From Rutpela maculata (Eukaryota > Arthropoda > Insecta > Coleoptera > Cerambycidae): DNA of 64,000 nt. The notes below the pieces were generated by a model. It searched no databases. It was not told where the DNA came from and saw only the letters and a program-made list of their open reading frames with translations. This document shows, in pieces, positions 48,283-59,296 of this stretch. The stretch lies in assembly GCA_936432065.2 (NCBI GenBank), contig OW386287.2, positions 92,671,688 through 92,735,687 on the forward strand. Reading direction: 5' to 3'. A program made the position numbers and the translations under genes. Every line of letters starts with the position of its first letter. The stretch's first letter is position 1.

Positions 48283-49014
48283 ACTAATAATTTAATATAC
48301 TAAATTACCTCAGAATCCTCTAAAATTTTGCAGGGGCTTTCTCCCATTGAAGAGTAGTACACCATTTTATTTTCCGCATTTCTTAGTACATCACGCTGTA
48401 TACCAAAAACGGTAAATTTCTCATAATTTTACACTTTTCCATCACTTCCGGTTTTCCCGAAAATGACCTCAACTTTGAAATTTTAAATGGAACACCCTGT
48501 ATATTTTTACATTTTTGGATTCCGGAAACGATTTTAAGTACGACTGCGTAGTTTTAAAAAATTTTTGAGACTTCTTAATTTTTTTAGGGCTACTTTTATT
48601 TTTGCATCTAGAGTACAGTGAATGCACTGAAATCAATCAAATGGACTAAAACAATAAGCGAAAAATGTAAATGTGAGATTTTTCGAATTGCTTTAGTAGC
48701 TACGACAAACCAAAATTTCCGACACCACTAATTTGTAATTATGTCAACTTTTTCAAATGGCAACATCTTTTAGACACCCAGTAGTTAAATACTAATTTTC
48801 ACGACAAACCCATTGATACCTCCAAATCGAAAATACACAAATTCTTTGGTGGATAATAATTAAAACATCGAGAAAATACGCTTATCACGTAAGTATGCCG
48901 TGGAAATTGAATAAAACTAGATTCAAAACATTCATTTTGTCAACAAAACAACGTTGCAAATAAAAGAAGTATTTTAACAATAAAAAATATTAAAAGATTA
49001 ATTAAGTGGTAGCA
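48283..49014. other. Intronic repeat DNA, no gene
   Basis: Contains a GGAACACCCTGTATA phrase near 48488 and otherwise AT-rich non-coding sequence. No inverted partner was found. Confidence 0.45.
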
Positions 49015-49727
49015 AATGCCATAACTCGAGCGGCATTATGAGGCGGAGCCCCATCTTTTTGGAAATACATTTGTTCAGAAACTGCAAGTGATCCATCAAC
49101 ATTTCTTCAATATCTTCAATATCTCTCCCCTGTCAAAGGTCCTTGAAAGAAAATAGGTCCAATAATTCTTGTTCCAATCACACCAGCCCACACATTTACT
49201 CCAAATCTGTCCTGAAAATTACCTTGCCTCATTAAATGTTGATTTTCTTGGGCCCAATATCTATTGTTTTGTTTATTGAACATTCCATTGTTGGTGACTT
49301 TCGACTCATCAGAAAACAGTATCAAAGAAACAAAATTCGGGTTAGCGGTATTGTTCTGAAGTAACAATAACCTAATCTTTGGTTGCCATCATCTTCGTAC
49401 AAATGCTGGTGGACTTGATATTTAAACGAGCGATAACCATATTTTTCGAGAATCTTTCTTGCTGATTCATGACTAATTTGCACCTCGTGGCGAATTTTTC
49501 TAGTAGGAAGCAGTAGGATTTACTTCTACAACAGCCAACTCGTTAATTTGTGTCGCTCTTCTGATTTGTTTCTCCACAATTGGAAAATATTGAAAATATG
49601 GATGACGTCTGTTCGGATACCTTTGGGCATACAAATCTGCGGCGTTTCTGGAATTTTTGTGGCATTCTCCAAAAATTAATACATGTCCACTGTCCACCTT
49701 TTCATCTCTTGTATTCATGTTAAACAA
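49015..49727 (-). pseudogene. Mariner/IS630-like transposase remnant
   Basis: Minus strand from ATG 49727: IFGECHKNSRNAADLYAQRY and PNRRHPYFQYFP (HTH region), then after frameshifts LILFSDESKVTNNGMFNKQN, RFGVNVWAGVIGTRIIGPIF and YFQKDGAPPHNAARV. First and second catalytic Asp (SDES, KDGAPPH) are intact; the third region is missing. Related to the 32.5-33.7 kb remnant but clearly a different copy. Confidence 0.75.
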
Positions 49728-50426
49728 TAATTACAATAATTAACAAACAACAAATTTATAGATAAAGAGCAAATTTATTAAGTTAACAATACACACGTAT
49801 TATTTATTATTATCTGTCAAACTTCTTTTTGTTTCCACAGCACACTTCTTTTATTTGCAGAGTTGTTTTGTTACAAAATGAATGTTTTGAATCTAGTTTA
49901 ATTCAATTTTCACGTCATACAAAACTACACAACTCAAAAATACAAATCATACAAAAATTAACTAAACTATTTAACCGCGGCAGCAACAGTTTTATCAACA
50001 GACCAATTGTAAAAAACTGTATTCAACAGAATGTCTGAAACAGGTGGTAGTACAATTAGAATCGACTACAAAATCATTATTAATTCGCAGTCTTCAGGAT
50101 TGAATTCGTTACCCACTACCTAGCCGTTTTTGTGCTTGGTAATACACCCGATACAAATGTTGTTGAATTACACTAGATGTTGGTGGAAGAATAGACATTA
50201 TATTTAGGCTCGTCTCATAAATAAATGATGATGTAGTACCCCGCCTCTGGCTAAAATACCACAACTTTAAAGCGTCGAAGTTCCCTAATCCTGTGCTCTA
50301 TCTTTACCGCTGATCAGTCTTCGTTTTTGTGCTACAGTATACACACATACGCGCCCACAGTAAATATTATACAAGATGCCAAAGGGCCTTGCTTTATCGC
50401 AAAAAAGGCACAGAAGCCGAGTCAGT
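49728..50426. other. Intronic DNA, no gene
   Basis: AT-rich, with short open frames only. No recognisable motif. Confidence 0.45.
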
Positions 50427-50640
50427 CTGACAATTCTGACTTCGGATTCGGTTTCAACAGGTCCAAATACACCGATCTGGTCGGCAGGCCAGATCATTTT
50501 TGTTTTGTTTTTGGGGTGCTTTTTGGGGTTAGGGGTAAAAAACGAATGACTGACAATTTTTACTTCGGATTCGGTTTCAGAGGGTCTAAATACATAAGGA
50601 TACACTGATTTGTTCCGCAGGCCAAACCACTTTTTTTGTG
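50427..50640. repeat. Tandem duplication, ~117-bp period
   Basis: TCTGACAATTCTGACTTCGG at 50433 is matched by the ACTGACAATTTTTACTTCGG region at 50548. Both are followed by ATTCGGTTTCA, GGTC(C/T)AAATAC and GCAGGCCA. This duplication creates long open frames on both strands (50285-50662 minus, 50327-50608 plus) that have no recognisable homology. Confidence 0.7.
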
Positions 50641-51009
50641 TGGCTGTGTTATTTAATTGCAAAAGAAAAAAATCACTTGCAACTTTAAACTTTAAAATTT
50701 AGTTACTTACAAAAATTTTTACCTAATAGCTGACGTTTTGGTGGCTTCTTCATTTCTATCGAATTTCATTCTATTTAAAGGATTCGATTGGAATGAATTG
50801 CGAATGGGTGGCTTAGGCGCGAATTCTTCACCTCATCTTAAATCTTTAGAATCCTTTCCACAGAAAGTGTGCATCGGACAATAAAACTCAAATTTTTTTA
50901 CACTATATTTAACGCTCTTTAATTCTGCTCTCTAGATATTTTGATTTTAAGTATTTTTGATTTGGTGCCATCACATTATTTTATTCTTTACATACCCCGT
51001 ATATATAAA

Positions 51010-51557
51010 ATGTTATCAACTGTTAATTTTTGAATGTCAAAATATACAAACTTTAACTTGTACGTCTTGTAATCATCGGCGTAATAATCAAAATTCGGAA
51101 TTTTGTATTTTTCTTAACTTTAGCGATCATATTGATAAATCGTCGGTCTCCCTTTCATGCCTTTTGGAAACAGCTGATCAATTTTCCGCTAATTGTCAAA
51201 ACTGTCACAATACCGTAGATTTTTCAAAACAAAACTCTTACAATTTCGAAAATAAACCAATATCTTGTATTAGTATTGTTAAAATACTCGTAAAATGTCC
51301 GAGGAGAAAGTTTCGAACTCAATATAGATATTTCTAATTTTGACGAAGATAACTTAATCATTAACAATACAGCATTTAAAACTTTAGGCATAACAAATCA
51401 TCACGGTAATAACATTAGTCAAGGTTATTATACGTATCTAATTAGAAATTATTTTAATTCGTGGATTTTATGTGATGATTCTAATATTATCTACAACAAA
51501 CATATTGACAAATCTTTAAAAAACGCGTACGTAGTTATTTTGGAAAAGACAGAGTAA
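51010..51557 (+). pseudogene. Ubiquitin-specific protease-like (C19) fragment
   Basis: The first frame gives LTCTSCNHRRNNQNSEFCIF, SVSLSCLLETADQFSANCQN and CISIVKILVKC: the CxxC...SLxxLL...CxxC zinc-finger region of USP-type deubiquitinases. After a frameshift near 51310 the other frame gives ITNHHGNNISQGYYTYLIRN, WILCDDSNI and NAYVVILEKTE. This is the USP C-terminal box (HxG...GHYTxxxR...WxxCDD...NAYxLxY), with the catalytic His of GHYT changed to Tyr. The Cys box is absent. USP-like genes of this type occur in repeats of arthropod genomes; origin here is unresolved. Confidence 0.6.
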
Positions 51558-52490
51558 ATTGTTTTATTTACTTTCCTTAATCGGTAAATTATTATTCAGT
51601 GCAGGTGACGTTTGGGAAGGCTAGAAGGGGAGGTTTGGAGGCTTTCAGTTAAAAAAAAAACTAGTACTTGATTAAAAATAATTAGATTTCTAGAAATCAA
51701 ATATGATGATAGTCTACGTCTGCTCTACGCCTCCGTATATCATCTCTGATTGCAGAAGTTATCGATTTAAAGTCAGTAGGATTTTACAAAACAAAAACAG
51801 GATTGCCTTTAAAAAATTGCGAAGAGTATCCTATAGAATGTGCAACAATTATATAAAAGGTGCAATAAACTGCTGCCTGCGAAGAATATAATGCCCATCT
51901 CTATGGTACCCTTTCTAGTTTATTCTTAGAAAACGAGATTTGAAAGTTTATTGAAGCTTCATTAAAAACTGCCATTTAGCCACACTTTTTTCCCTTAAAG
52001 TGTAGCTTTTTGAACGTTTTTTACAATGGTGGTAAAAAAAATTTTTATATTATTTTAAAGATACATTATTGTAAAATGCATTTTCTTGTAAAGTAATGTA
52101 ATTTATCGAAAACATTCATCTAGCCAAATACTTTTATCATCTTTTAAAAGTGCTTCAACCAACAATTTAAAAAAATAAACCTTCTACATTAATTAGAACC
52201 TGAGATATTGTGTCTTTTGCGTTTCATGCATTTATTTCTATACATATATATTTTTGAGCCGAAATTTGTACAATTTCTTTGATATGTGAGAACTTTGGTG
52301 AATAAATAAAATAAATTTTAATCGTTAATATACCTAAAATTAGGCAGAGATATGTGCGCTCATTCCTCAAAACCGTATTTCCCCCACTCCCGTTACCTAG
52401 GCTCCAAGATTCTAAGCGAACGTGCAGAGATGATTTCCATACGTTTTACTTACTGATCTAGAGTGCTAAGGCAAAGTCAAATGCTCCCCA
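51558..52490. other. Intronic DNA, no gene
   Basis: Non-coding. 52395-52485 (CGTGCAGAGATGATTTCCAT, GATCTAGAGTGCT) matches 55488-55555, so part is a dispersed repeat. Confidence 0.5.
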
Positions 52491-52737
52491 AAACAATCGT
52501 TTTTTTTATCTATTTATTTGACGTCGGCCTATTTCCGCTACCAGTTCCTATCACCGATGCCAGGAGATGAGCTACCCCCAACCTGAAAATTTTGCCAAAC
52601 CTCTTCTCGTAAGAAGAGTAGGGATCTTTTACTTGCCTAACATTTAATAGACAAGGACCGCCTACTTTACATCCCTCCGAAGGATGGTATATCCACTACG
52701 TAATCCTCGTACTGCACTGGAAACAATCGTTGAAACA
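52491..52737 (-). mobile_element. 5'-truncated copy of the 5S-derived SINE
   Basis: 52510-52713 matches 46405-46610 (CGTCGGCCTATTTCCGCTAC, GAGCTACCCCCAACCTG, TTTTACTTGCCTAACATTTA, TACGTAATCCTCGT) but ends before the 5S head. Flanking AAACAATCGTT at about 52489-52499 and 52726-52736 is the target duplication. 5' truncation plus variable target duplication is the signature of LINE-mediated retroposition. Confidence 0.8.
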
Positions 52738-52984
52738 ATCGTTGAAATCGTATTTTTGATATTTAGTTTTATTCGCCTAGTAATAAACGTTTGCTTTGAG
52801 TTTTTAATTGAAATATAAATGAAAAAAGCAAGTTTTCCATATTGCTAAAATTAAATAGTTTTTGTTCAGAACAATTTTTTTAAATTATTCATTAATTAAC
52901 GTTATTTCTAGGAGGTATTTTTTAAAATTGTACTTTAGAATTAAGTATTGGTGAGTATAAAATGTAATGTAATGTAATATAATG

Positions 52985-53331
52985 AAAAGGGGGGGTATCG
53001 ATAAGGCCCTTTTTTGGCCCCAACAACAATTTTTTTAAAATGCGAGGCAAGATAAAAAAAAATTCTACTTTTTCAAACTTCAACATTTGAAGAGACGACG
53101 AACAATATACATTTTACGTAGTTCGAATTTTTACCATCGATAAAGATCCAAAATACGTAAAAATCACCATTCTTTGTGCTTTTGGTTGGTTGTTTTACAC
53201 CGAGCACAAGAGAGTACTGCAAAGATTTTTAAATAGAGAACGTAAAATCTTTGACATGTGTAAGAATCAAACCGCTTTTCCCTTGTACTCAACTGGGGCC
53301 AAATGAGGGCCTTATCGATACCCCTCCTTTC
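52985..53331. mobile_element. MITE 31 bp upstream of a splice acceptor
   Basis: Terminal inverted repeats GGGGTATCGATAAGGCCC (left, 52991-53010) and GGGCCTTATCGATACCCC (right, 53308-53325), extending through GGCCCC / GGGGCC. About 345 bp, no ORF. It ends about 31 bp before esterase exon D, leaving only the polypyrimidine tract and AG of the original intron end. Confidence 0.85.
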
Positions 53332-53362
53332 AAATCTTAAAAACGGTATCTAATTTTTTTAG

Positions 53363-53559
53363 GATTATTTAAAAGAGCTATCGCCCAAAGTGGTACGGCT
53401 CTTTGTACGTGGGCCTTGGCGTCAAAAGATGAAGGAATACAAAATTCAAGGAAACTGGCCAATATTTTGGGTTGTCCCACAGGTTCCAGCCATGAAATGG
53501 TTAACTGTTTACGGAAAGTTAATTCGACACTGATTGTAGAACAAGATACAGAATTTATG
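53363..53559 (+). CDS. Carboxylesterase exon D
   Basis: Acceptor TTTTTTTAG|GA, donor ATG|GTAAGA; 197 bp, phase 1 in, phase 0 out. Starts GLFKRAIAQSGTALCTWALA, the block that follows the nucleophile elbow in esterases, and continues through LANILGCPTGSSHEMVNCLR. The two cysteines here fit the second family disulfide. Separated from exon C by a 22-kb intron but contiguous with it in the protein. Confidence 0.93.
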
Positions 53560-54284
53560 GTAAGAGTATAAAAATTCAGTTTTTATTCATATTTACCTCT
53601 ACGAGGATGGTAACTCAGTTCTCAGGCTATCTAGCTTGCTCTTTGTGCGTAGCTAAAATTTTTCTTAAGTTGTTCATATTCCACTAGAAACTGTAGGATC
53701 CCGTCTTCTTTACTTAGACATATAAGGATCTCTCAGATTTAAGAGGGTCATTAAGGTTATCTGGAAGGCAGTTCAAAGCATTTTCAAATAGCGCTACTGC
53801 AAAATCATCTCTGTAAAACAATTACAGGAAATATTCGATCCACCTATTAATTTTGATGTTTGAAAATTTTCAAAGGACTTTAACGATTTTTAGCCAAGTT
53901 GTAAATAAATTCACGTGTTTTATAATTTTCAAAAAATAATTATGTGTCATATCGTCCCAGGAAAAACATATGCTAGTTTCTTCAGTAAAAGTAAAGATAA
54001 AGATACCCTGTGGAGTATTTAGGCAGCATGGTCATGACCTAACATGCTACATATTAAAGCCATATCTATTATCAACATTCTTTTTTTAATCTTCCCAATA
54101 TCTATCTTATCATAGGAGATACACATATTTTATAGCACATGTAACAGAAGCGTGCAAAGGGCGACATCGTGCAGATTTATCGAATCGAAATGCATGTATT
54201 TGTCAAAACAGTAAAATATACATATACACCGCCAAAAAGTTCTGCTTTATCAATTCTAATTATATTAATTCTTTTCATATTTAG
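53560..54284. other. Intron (725 bp), no feature
   Basis: AT-rich intron between exons D and E with no recognisable repeat. Confidence 0.6.
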
Positions 54285-54450
54285 GAATGGGATTATGATC
54301 CAATGATTCCATTTAAACCAGTTATAGAACAAAATGTTACAGGAGCATTCTTGACTGAACATCCTGCCGAGACAATTAAATCGGGAAAAGCTAGTCAAGT
54401 ACCTTTAATAATAGGACTTAATACTGAAGATGGAGCGTTAAAAGTAGCAG
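54285..54450 (+). CDS. Carboxylesterase exon E (catalytic acid region)
   Basis: Acceptor TTCATATTTAG, donor GCAG|GTAGTT; phase 0 in, phase 1 out. Contains EWDYDPMIPFKPVIEQN and LIIGLNTEDGALKV. In type B esterases the catalytic acid precedes Gly in a GxxxxEG pattern; here it is Asp (TEDG). Asp can serve this role in some family members, so activity is not excluded. Confidence 0.93.
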
Positions 54451-54544
54451 GTAGTTTTTATAATATGTGTTGCAAAAATGCAAGTTAATCATATAATTAT
54501 TTTATTTTTAGCAAGTACATCGAGTGACTAATAATATGTTTTAG

Positions 54545-54723
54545 GTTGGATAGGAAAGCATCATTTGATTAGTGAATTTAATGAACGATTCCATGAGTTA
54601 ACCCCTTTAAGTTTTATGTACGATAAAATTGTTCATGATACAGAATTAGTAACAAAGAAATTGAAAGAGTTCTATTTTAATAATGAACACATTGATGAAT
54701 ATGATATTCACAACTTAATAAAT
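54545..54723 (+). CDS. Carboxylesterase exon F
   Basis: Acceptor GTTTTAG|GT after a 94-bp intron, donor AAT|GTAAGT; phase 1 in, phase 0 out. Starts WIGKHHLISEFNERFHELTP and ends YDIHNLIN, the helical region before the ...FTDxxF... block. The exon(s) with that block and the catalytic His (GxxHxxD) were not found downstream to 64000, so they probably lie beyond the window. Confidence 0.9.
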
Positions 54724-54959
54724 GTAAGTGCACATTTTAGAATTTAGAAATAAATATGTTATAGCAATATATAAAAACAAGTGATTGGGAATGGAAACAT
54801 GCAATTGTGTAGGATATTTTAAAATGTAATGGTCATGCATTCTACCGTATATTATGGAAGTTCGAGAGAATGAAACTGGTGCAAAAATTGTATTGTATAT
54901 AATAAATTGTAATTGTATTTCTGGGAGTACCTCGTACATTGGAAAAATATTCAAAATAT

Positions 54960-55075
54960 AAAAACTTGTAAACCGGCTATGGTCAAAATTATTACAACTG
55001 AGGTGCTTAAGTTAGCTGGTGAAGATGGAATTAGAATCCTTCAAAAATATGGGAGGCAGGAATCTGGGACGATGA
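54960..55075 (+). pseudogene. Tiny LINE RT-like fragment
   Basis: ITTEVLKLAGEDGIRILQKY resembles the conserved (I/P)AExLKxGGExxxxxL segment upstream of the RT palm in several LINE groups. About 30 codons only. Confidence 0.4.
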
Positions 55076-55079
55076 CTAG

Positions 55080-56405
55080 AGAACCCCAATTTTCGTTTTG
55101 GCCGATCTTGGAATGGAGCGTTTTTTGAAAATTAAGTTTTAATTTTGAAAAACGTGTTTCTGTCTTGTTTTTCTTTGATATATCGGGTTCTGTTCGTCGG
55201 ATCAGGCCAAACAAAAAATGAAAATATTTGTAACAAAATTATAAATAAAATTACATGGGTCCAAATCCGATTTGCCGTTTTGTTTTCATGTAAAAAAATA
55301 ATAACCATGAAAATTTCTAATTTTACATAAACCGAAATTACTAAAGAAATAATTAATCGTCTTTAATGAAACTTGATGAAATTATAGGTATTGTAGGTGT
55401 ACACTATTATGGAAAATTACAAATAAAAATATTTATTATTTTCCTTAAAAAACGAGATTTTTAAAGCTGCCGTTCTAGAATTCTAGAAGAACGTGCGGAG
55501 ATGATATTCATGCATTCTAGTTACTCATCTAGAGTGCTCAAACAAAGTCAAACGCGTTTCGCAAACCGTCAGAAAATGTCATTTTTCGTATTTTCCTGCT
55601 GGATCTGATTTTCAATTTGGAGTATGCAGTTGACGATGAGGGTAAAACGCCATTCTTGTTTTTTTCGATATAAATATCGTATGGCCTTCCCACTCATGTA
55701 TTAACGAAATTTTGTATTTTGATTTCTCTGCCATAATTTATCAAATCCGCAAATGTTTCATGGCCATAGCTCAATGGTTAAAGTGAGAGAATTTTAATTG
55801 TTCTTTTTTTTTATAATTGTCGCCAAGCCGAGCCGAAACTGACCCGCTCAGCCCCACAATCACCACGGCGCGTAGCAGCTCCAGGACAGGTTTTTCGGGG
55901 AGGTGCATAAACATGTATATATGAATGTTAATAAATTTGATTTGCTTGCTTGCTTGCTTGAGGATTCCCATGCGGAAATCTGCAGTTCAAATCCTGAGCA
56001 TATAAAGTTTTCTTTTTATTTTTAAAATAATATAAAAAAATAATTTTTATCACCGTTTTAAACCACGCTCAAAATTTAAGAAAAAATAAGTTTTATTGTG
56101 GCAAATGACAGTTTTTTTTTTAAATAGATGAATTATTTTTTTTAGTAATTTCGCTTTATGTAAAATTATAAATTGTCTTCGTTTTAATTTTTTTGCAAAA
56201 TGACAGATCGGATTTGGGTCTATGCAGTTTTATTTACAATTTATTTACAACCATTTTGATTTTTTTTTTTTATTATGATTCGATATACAGGATACGAGAT
56301 ATTAAAAAAAACGAGACAAAAACACGGTTTTCAACATTAAAACTTAATTTTTAAGAAACGCTCCCCTCCCGGATTGGACAAAACTTTACTGTAACTTCCT
56401 GATAA
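55080..56405. mobile_element. Palindromic element with tRNA-like core
   Basis: Left arm 55080-55370 and right arm 56090-56405 are reverse complements (TTGGAATGGAGCGTTTTTTG / AAGAAACGCTCC, TATCGGGTTCTG-like, GGGTCCAAATCCGATTTG / CAGATCGGATTTGGGTC). The left arm is homologous to 11205-11420. The interior includes 55440-55560, which is repeated at 52395-52485, and a split tRNA-like sequence. Confidence 0.7.
55759..56000 (+). repeat. tRNA-like sequence split by an insertion
   Basis: 55759-55788 (CATGGCCATAGCTCAATGGT) has a good pol III A box. 55958-56000 (GATTCCCATGCGGAAATCTG then CAGTTCAAATCCTGAGCA) has the anticodon-arm side and a B box (AGTTCAAATCC at 55984-55994). Between them is about 170 bp, with a T-run and (TTGC)n at 55941-55960. 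Removing that insert leaves a tRNA-sized unit, suggesting a tRNA-derived SINE head or tRNA pseudogene interrupted by another retroposon. Confidence 0.55.
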
Positions 56406-57603
56406 CATACAGATTGCATTTCCACAAAAAAATTATCGCAGGGTGAACATTTTGTGGTTAATTATAATTACAGATTTAGTTGCATTTTGATGATAGGCCA
56501 TAGAATATTTCACTTGTTTGAACACTTATTTTTTTTCATAAAATATACCGATTTTGAGTAAATTATAAATTTATAGAAGGCAACGGAAACTAATTAAGAG
56601 ATTTCTTTAAAAGCATCTCTGCCTTGCGTCAAATACATCAAATAAACAAGTCAGTATTGAACATTTGCTTATAAACGATGCAATCAAATGTAATAAATTA
56701 TTTTATTATTAGCCACGTAGAAATTGCTCAAAATATTGTCCTTCCCTTCCTGCCTATTCAGCGTACAATACAAGACGTCGCTCTAAGTTAGCATACCCTG
56801 AGAAAAACTCCAAGCTCATTTCTAGCAGTATTAGCAGTTCTATTATTATTGGCAATATCTGGTATTATTTGTCATAACTGTGAAATATTATCAGTAGTCA
56901 CAGAATTACCATGTTTTTCATGCACCCCCAAAAAGTCCGGCGAATTAGAACCTAACTTGACAAGAATTATGCACAAGCGGTTAAAAGCGATTTCTCTTTT
57001 CTGTCGTGTCAGTGGGGACCTAAGGACCATATTCAGAACGGGAGCCCATCGAATCAGTCACTTTTAACTGTACAGTCGCGCAAAGTACAGTTTGGGACCT
57101 AATGTCATTTTGGACTATTAATTCCGTTTCAGTCGTCGTAGCGAGATCATTTTTGGGTGTAGATCTATGTTTTTGGAAGCGAGAAACCTGATTATAACTG
57201 TCCCAAGGCCCTGAGGCCCATTAGTATTGTAGACATGGCTCCAACAGTCCTCCCGACAAACGGAATTGAGGGACCTTAATTTTCGCAGTCTAAGTGGTCT
57301 GAAACATCAAAATGCGAAGAAATTTCGGAGAGTAATTTTTTCACGATTACAATACCTATCCAATACCTTAGGTAAGTGAGGGAAGTAAAAATAAAACATG
57401 GCAAGCTGTATATCAAACACTGGACGTAAATCTGGCTTTTGACAATATTTCCATAACCAATCTGGGAAAAATCTAACAACCAATAACCAGTATTTATGTA
57501 AAATCAAGCGAAAAATTATTTTAATGAAAGAAAAAGACAAGTTGAAATTTGAACTAAATAAAAATAAAAATAATGAACAGCTATTACAGAAATACAAAGC
57601 ATA
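56406..57603. other. Downstream DNA, no gene
   Basis: Non-coding. 57280-57385 resembles 42280-42380 (TTTTTTCACGATTACAATAC, GGTAAGTGAGGGA), marking a dispersed repeat. Confidence 0.45.
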
Positions 57604-58152
57604 GATTGATTGATTTACCCGCGCGCGGTAGGATTGCTGCCACTCCCGGGGTTATACAGCTGGTCTAGCTACGTCCACGCTGGGTTGGACTAAGGTCAAG
57701 CTTGTTGCCAGCAAGGAGAGCCACATGGCGCATGATAATGAAATGTGGGATGGGATGTATAGGTATTTGTGAGATGCGTTGCCACATTGTGTCATGAGGG
57801 AACGGCTCCATTTTTTGTGTTTTTGGACTTCTGCCTCCTCTGACTCTTCTTGTAGAATATGTTGCCGCATTGTGTCGTAATATGGAATGTTTATGCTCCT
57901 CTTTTTGTGTTTCTGCTTCTTCGAATCTTCTTTTTCTGAGTCTTCTGATTTCTCGGTTTCCGATGGTGGCGATATATCGTTGCGATTTCTTTGTGGTGTT
58001 CATTTTTTGATCCTAATCCCCTCAGTTACTGTTCTCCGCTGTAGCATGGTTTCCCTATTTTTAGTTTGTTGTGTGTTCAGTGCTAGCGCTTTCTTCAGTA
58101 AATGTGTGGGGTCCCTCCCTTGGGTATGCCCCCAGTACTTCATTGCGTACAT

Positions 58153-58884
58153 TGTAACGGTTTGTTGTCGGGTAGCTGGTTCGGAGATTAATCAGGGTCC
58201 AGATTAGTTAATAAGACAGCCCAATAAAGATATAAACAATTTATTTACTTATCCAAACAGGTAATGTGGGGCAGTGTTACATAACATACAGGTACAGGTT
58301 ATATGTCCGTATCTTTTACGGTTCTTAGGACAACATATTCTATTATCTGAGAGAGAGAGAGAGAGAGAGTGTAACGATTGCGATGCGACGTTTGTTGTTG
58401 CTACGGGAGTGGCATCGGGCGTCGGGTGAATATCGTCGACTCAAGAAGTTTCCCAGTTCAACACGCCGTAGGAGGTCTCCAGGTCAGGCTCATTCGCTCT
58501 GGTTTTGGCGGCGAAACGGCGCCGGGGAATGACTAACGACTCGAGGGGTCCCAGTTCAACACGCTGTAGGATACCCAGGGTCAGATTGCATTCGCTCCGT
58601 CGTGTTTGCGTCGGGAGATGCACAAAACTGCAATACGTCCAGCTCAGCACGCTGTAGACAGATTGACAGAATTATCCACTCTGAATTATGTTGATTTGCG
58701 GCGCTTTTATATCCGAGAATCCTCGCTTACTGGTGACGTAGAACTGCGTATAGTTTAGTGTCGTGTGCAAATCCATGCCTCTAGACGGGAGATGGGTAGG
58801 TTTGCGTGCCGTGTGCACATTGGTGTCGTGTGTAAATCCGGAATCTTAGTAATGGAGCAGGAATTTAAAGAATGCTTCATTACA
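58153..58884 (+). mobile_element. Solo LTR, 732 bp, TSD ACAT
   Basis: Same family as 23497-24027: starts TGTAACGGTTTG, ends CTTCATTACA. Flanked by ACAT at 58149-58152 and 58885-58888. AATAAA at about 58230 and an (AG)n tract at about 58350-58369. It is 200 bp longer than the other copy because of extra sequence at about 58405-58565, including a repeated CCCAGTTCAACACGC word, and at about 58742-58797. Confidence 0.85.
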
Positions 58885-59296
58885 ACATTTCTATCCTTTT
58901 TTAAAATTGTCTTTGCTCCTAATAGTGTTGATGCTCTATGTCACTGTTTTCGTCTTGTTATTTTTGCGAGTAGTTGGACGATGTCCCTTTCTTGCTCTTC
59001 TCAAAAACTTCTTCTGTTGGCTTTTGTTGTTGCCGCGTTCTTTGACTCAATATGTCATTGTTGGCCGTTTGACGGCTATGTACATACATTTGATAAGGTC
59101 CCATTTATTTTTCTCAGTGAACGGTATGATTGCCCTTGTGATTCTCCCACACAGCACAAGGCTGTCCAAGGGACGTACTATGGCAAATCCCATTTAGTAT
59201 TTGGGCTTGCCTATGGACATCCTAATATCCCAGTTTGTATGCTTTTCGGCACTCTTTTGGTCATCTCAATGTCACAACTCGGTATCAGATAAAAGT

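Noticed and set aside
49298..49312. CTGATGAGTCGAAAG on the minus strand looks like a hammerhead core.
   Set aside because: No stem II hairpin fits between the two core blocks and no flanking helices pair. The bases encode the Ser-Asp-Glu-Ser-Lys motif of a mariner-like transposase, so the match is coding coincidence.
50285..50662. Overlapping 125- and 93-codon open frames on opposite strands.
   Set aside because: They arise from a tandem duplication with few stops and contain no recognisable motif. Reported as a repeat, not as genes.
54724..57600. Search for the last carboxylesterase exon (FTDxxF and GxxHxxD motifs).
   Set aside because: No acceptor followed by these motifs was found on the + strand here or further on to 64000.
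58907..59197. Hydrophobic + strand frame resembling a membrane protein.
   Set aside because: It is antisense to a putative LINE remnant next to a solo LTR. The leucine/valine/phenylalanine richness is what the complement of an Asn/Lys/Arg/Glu-rich strand would give.
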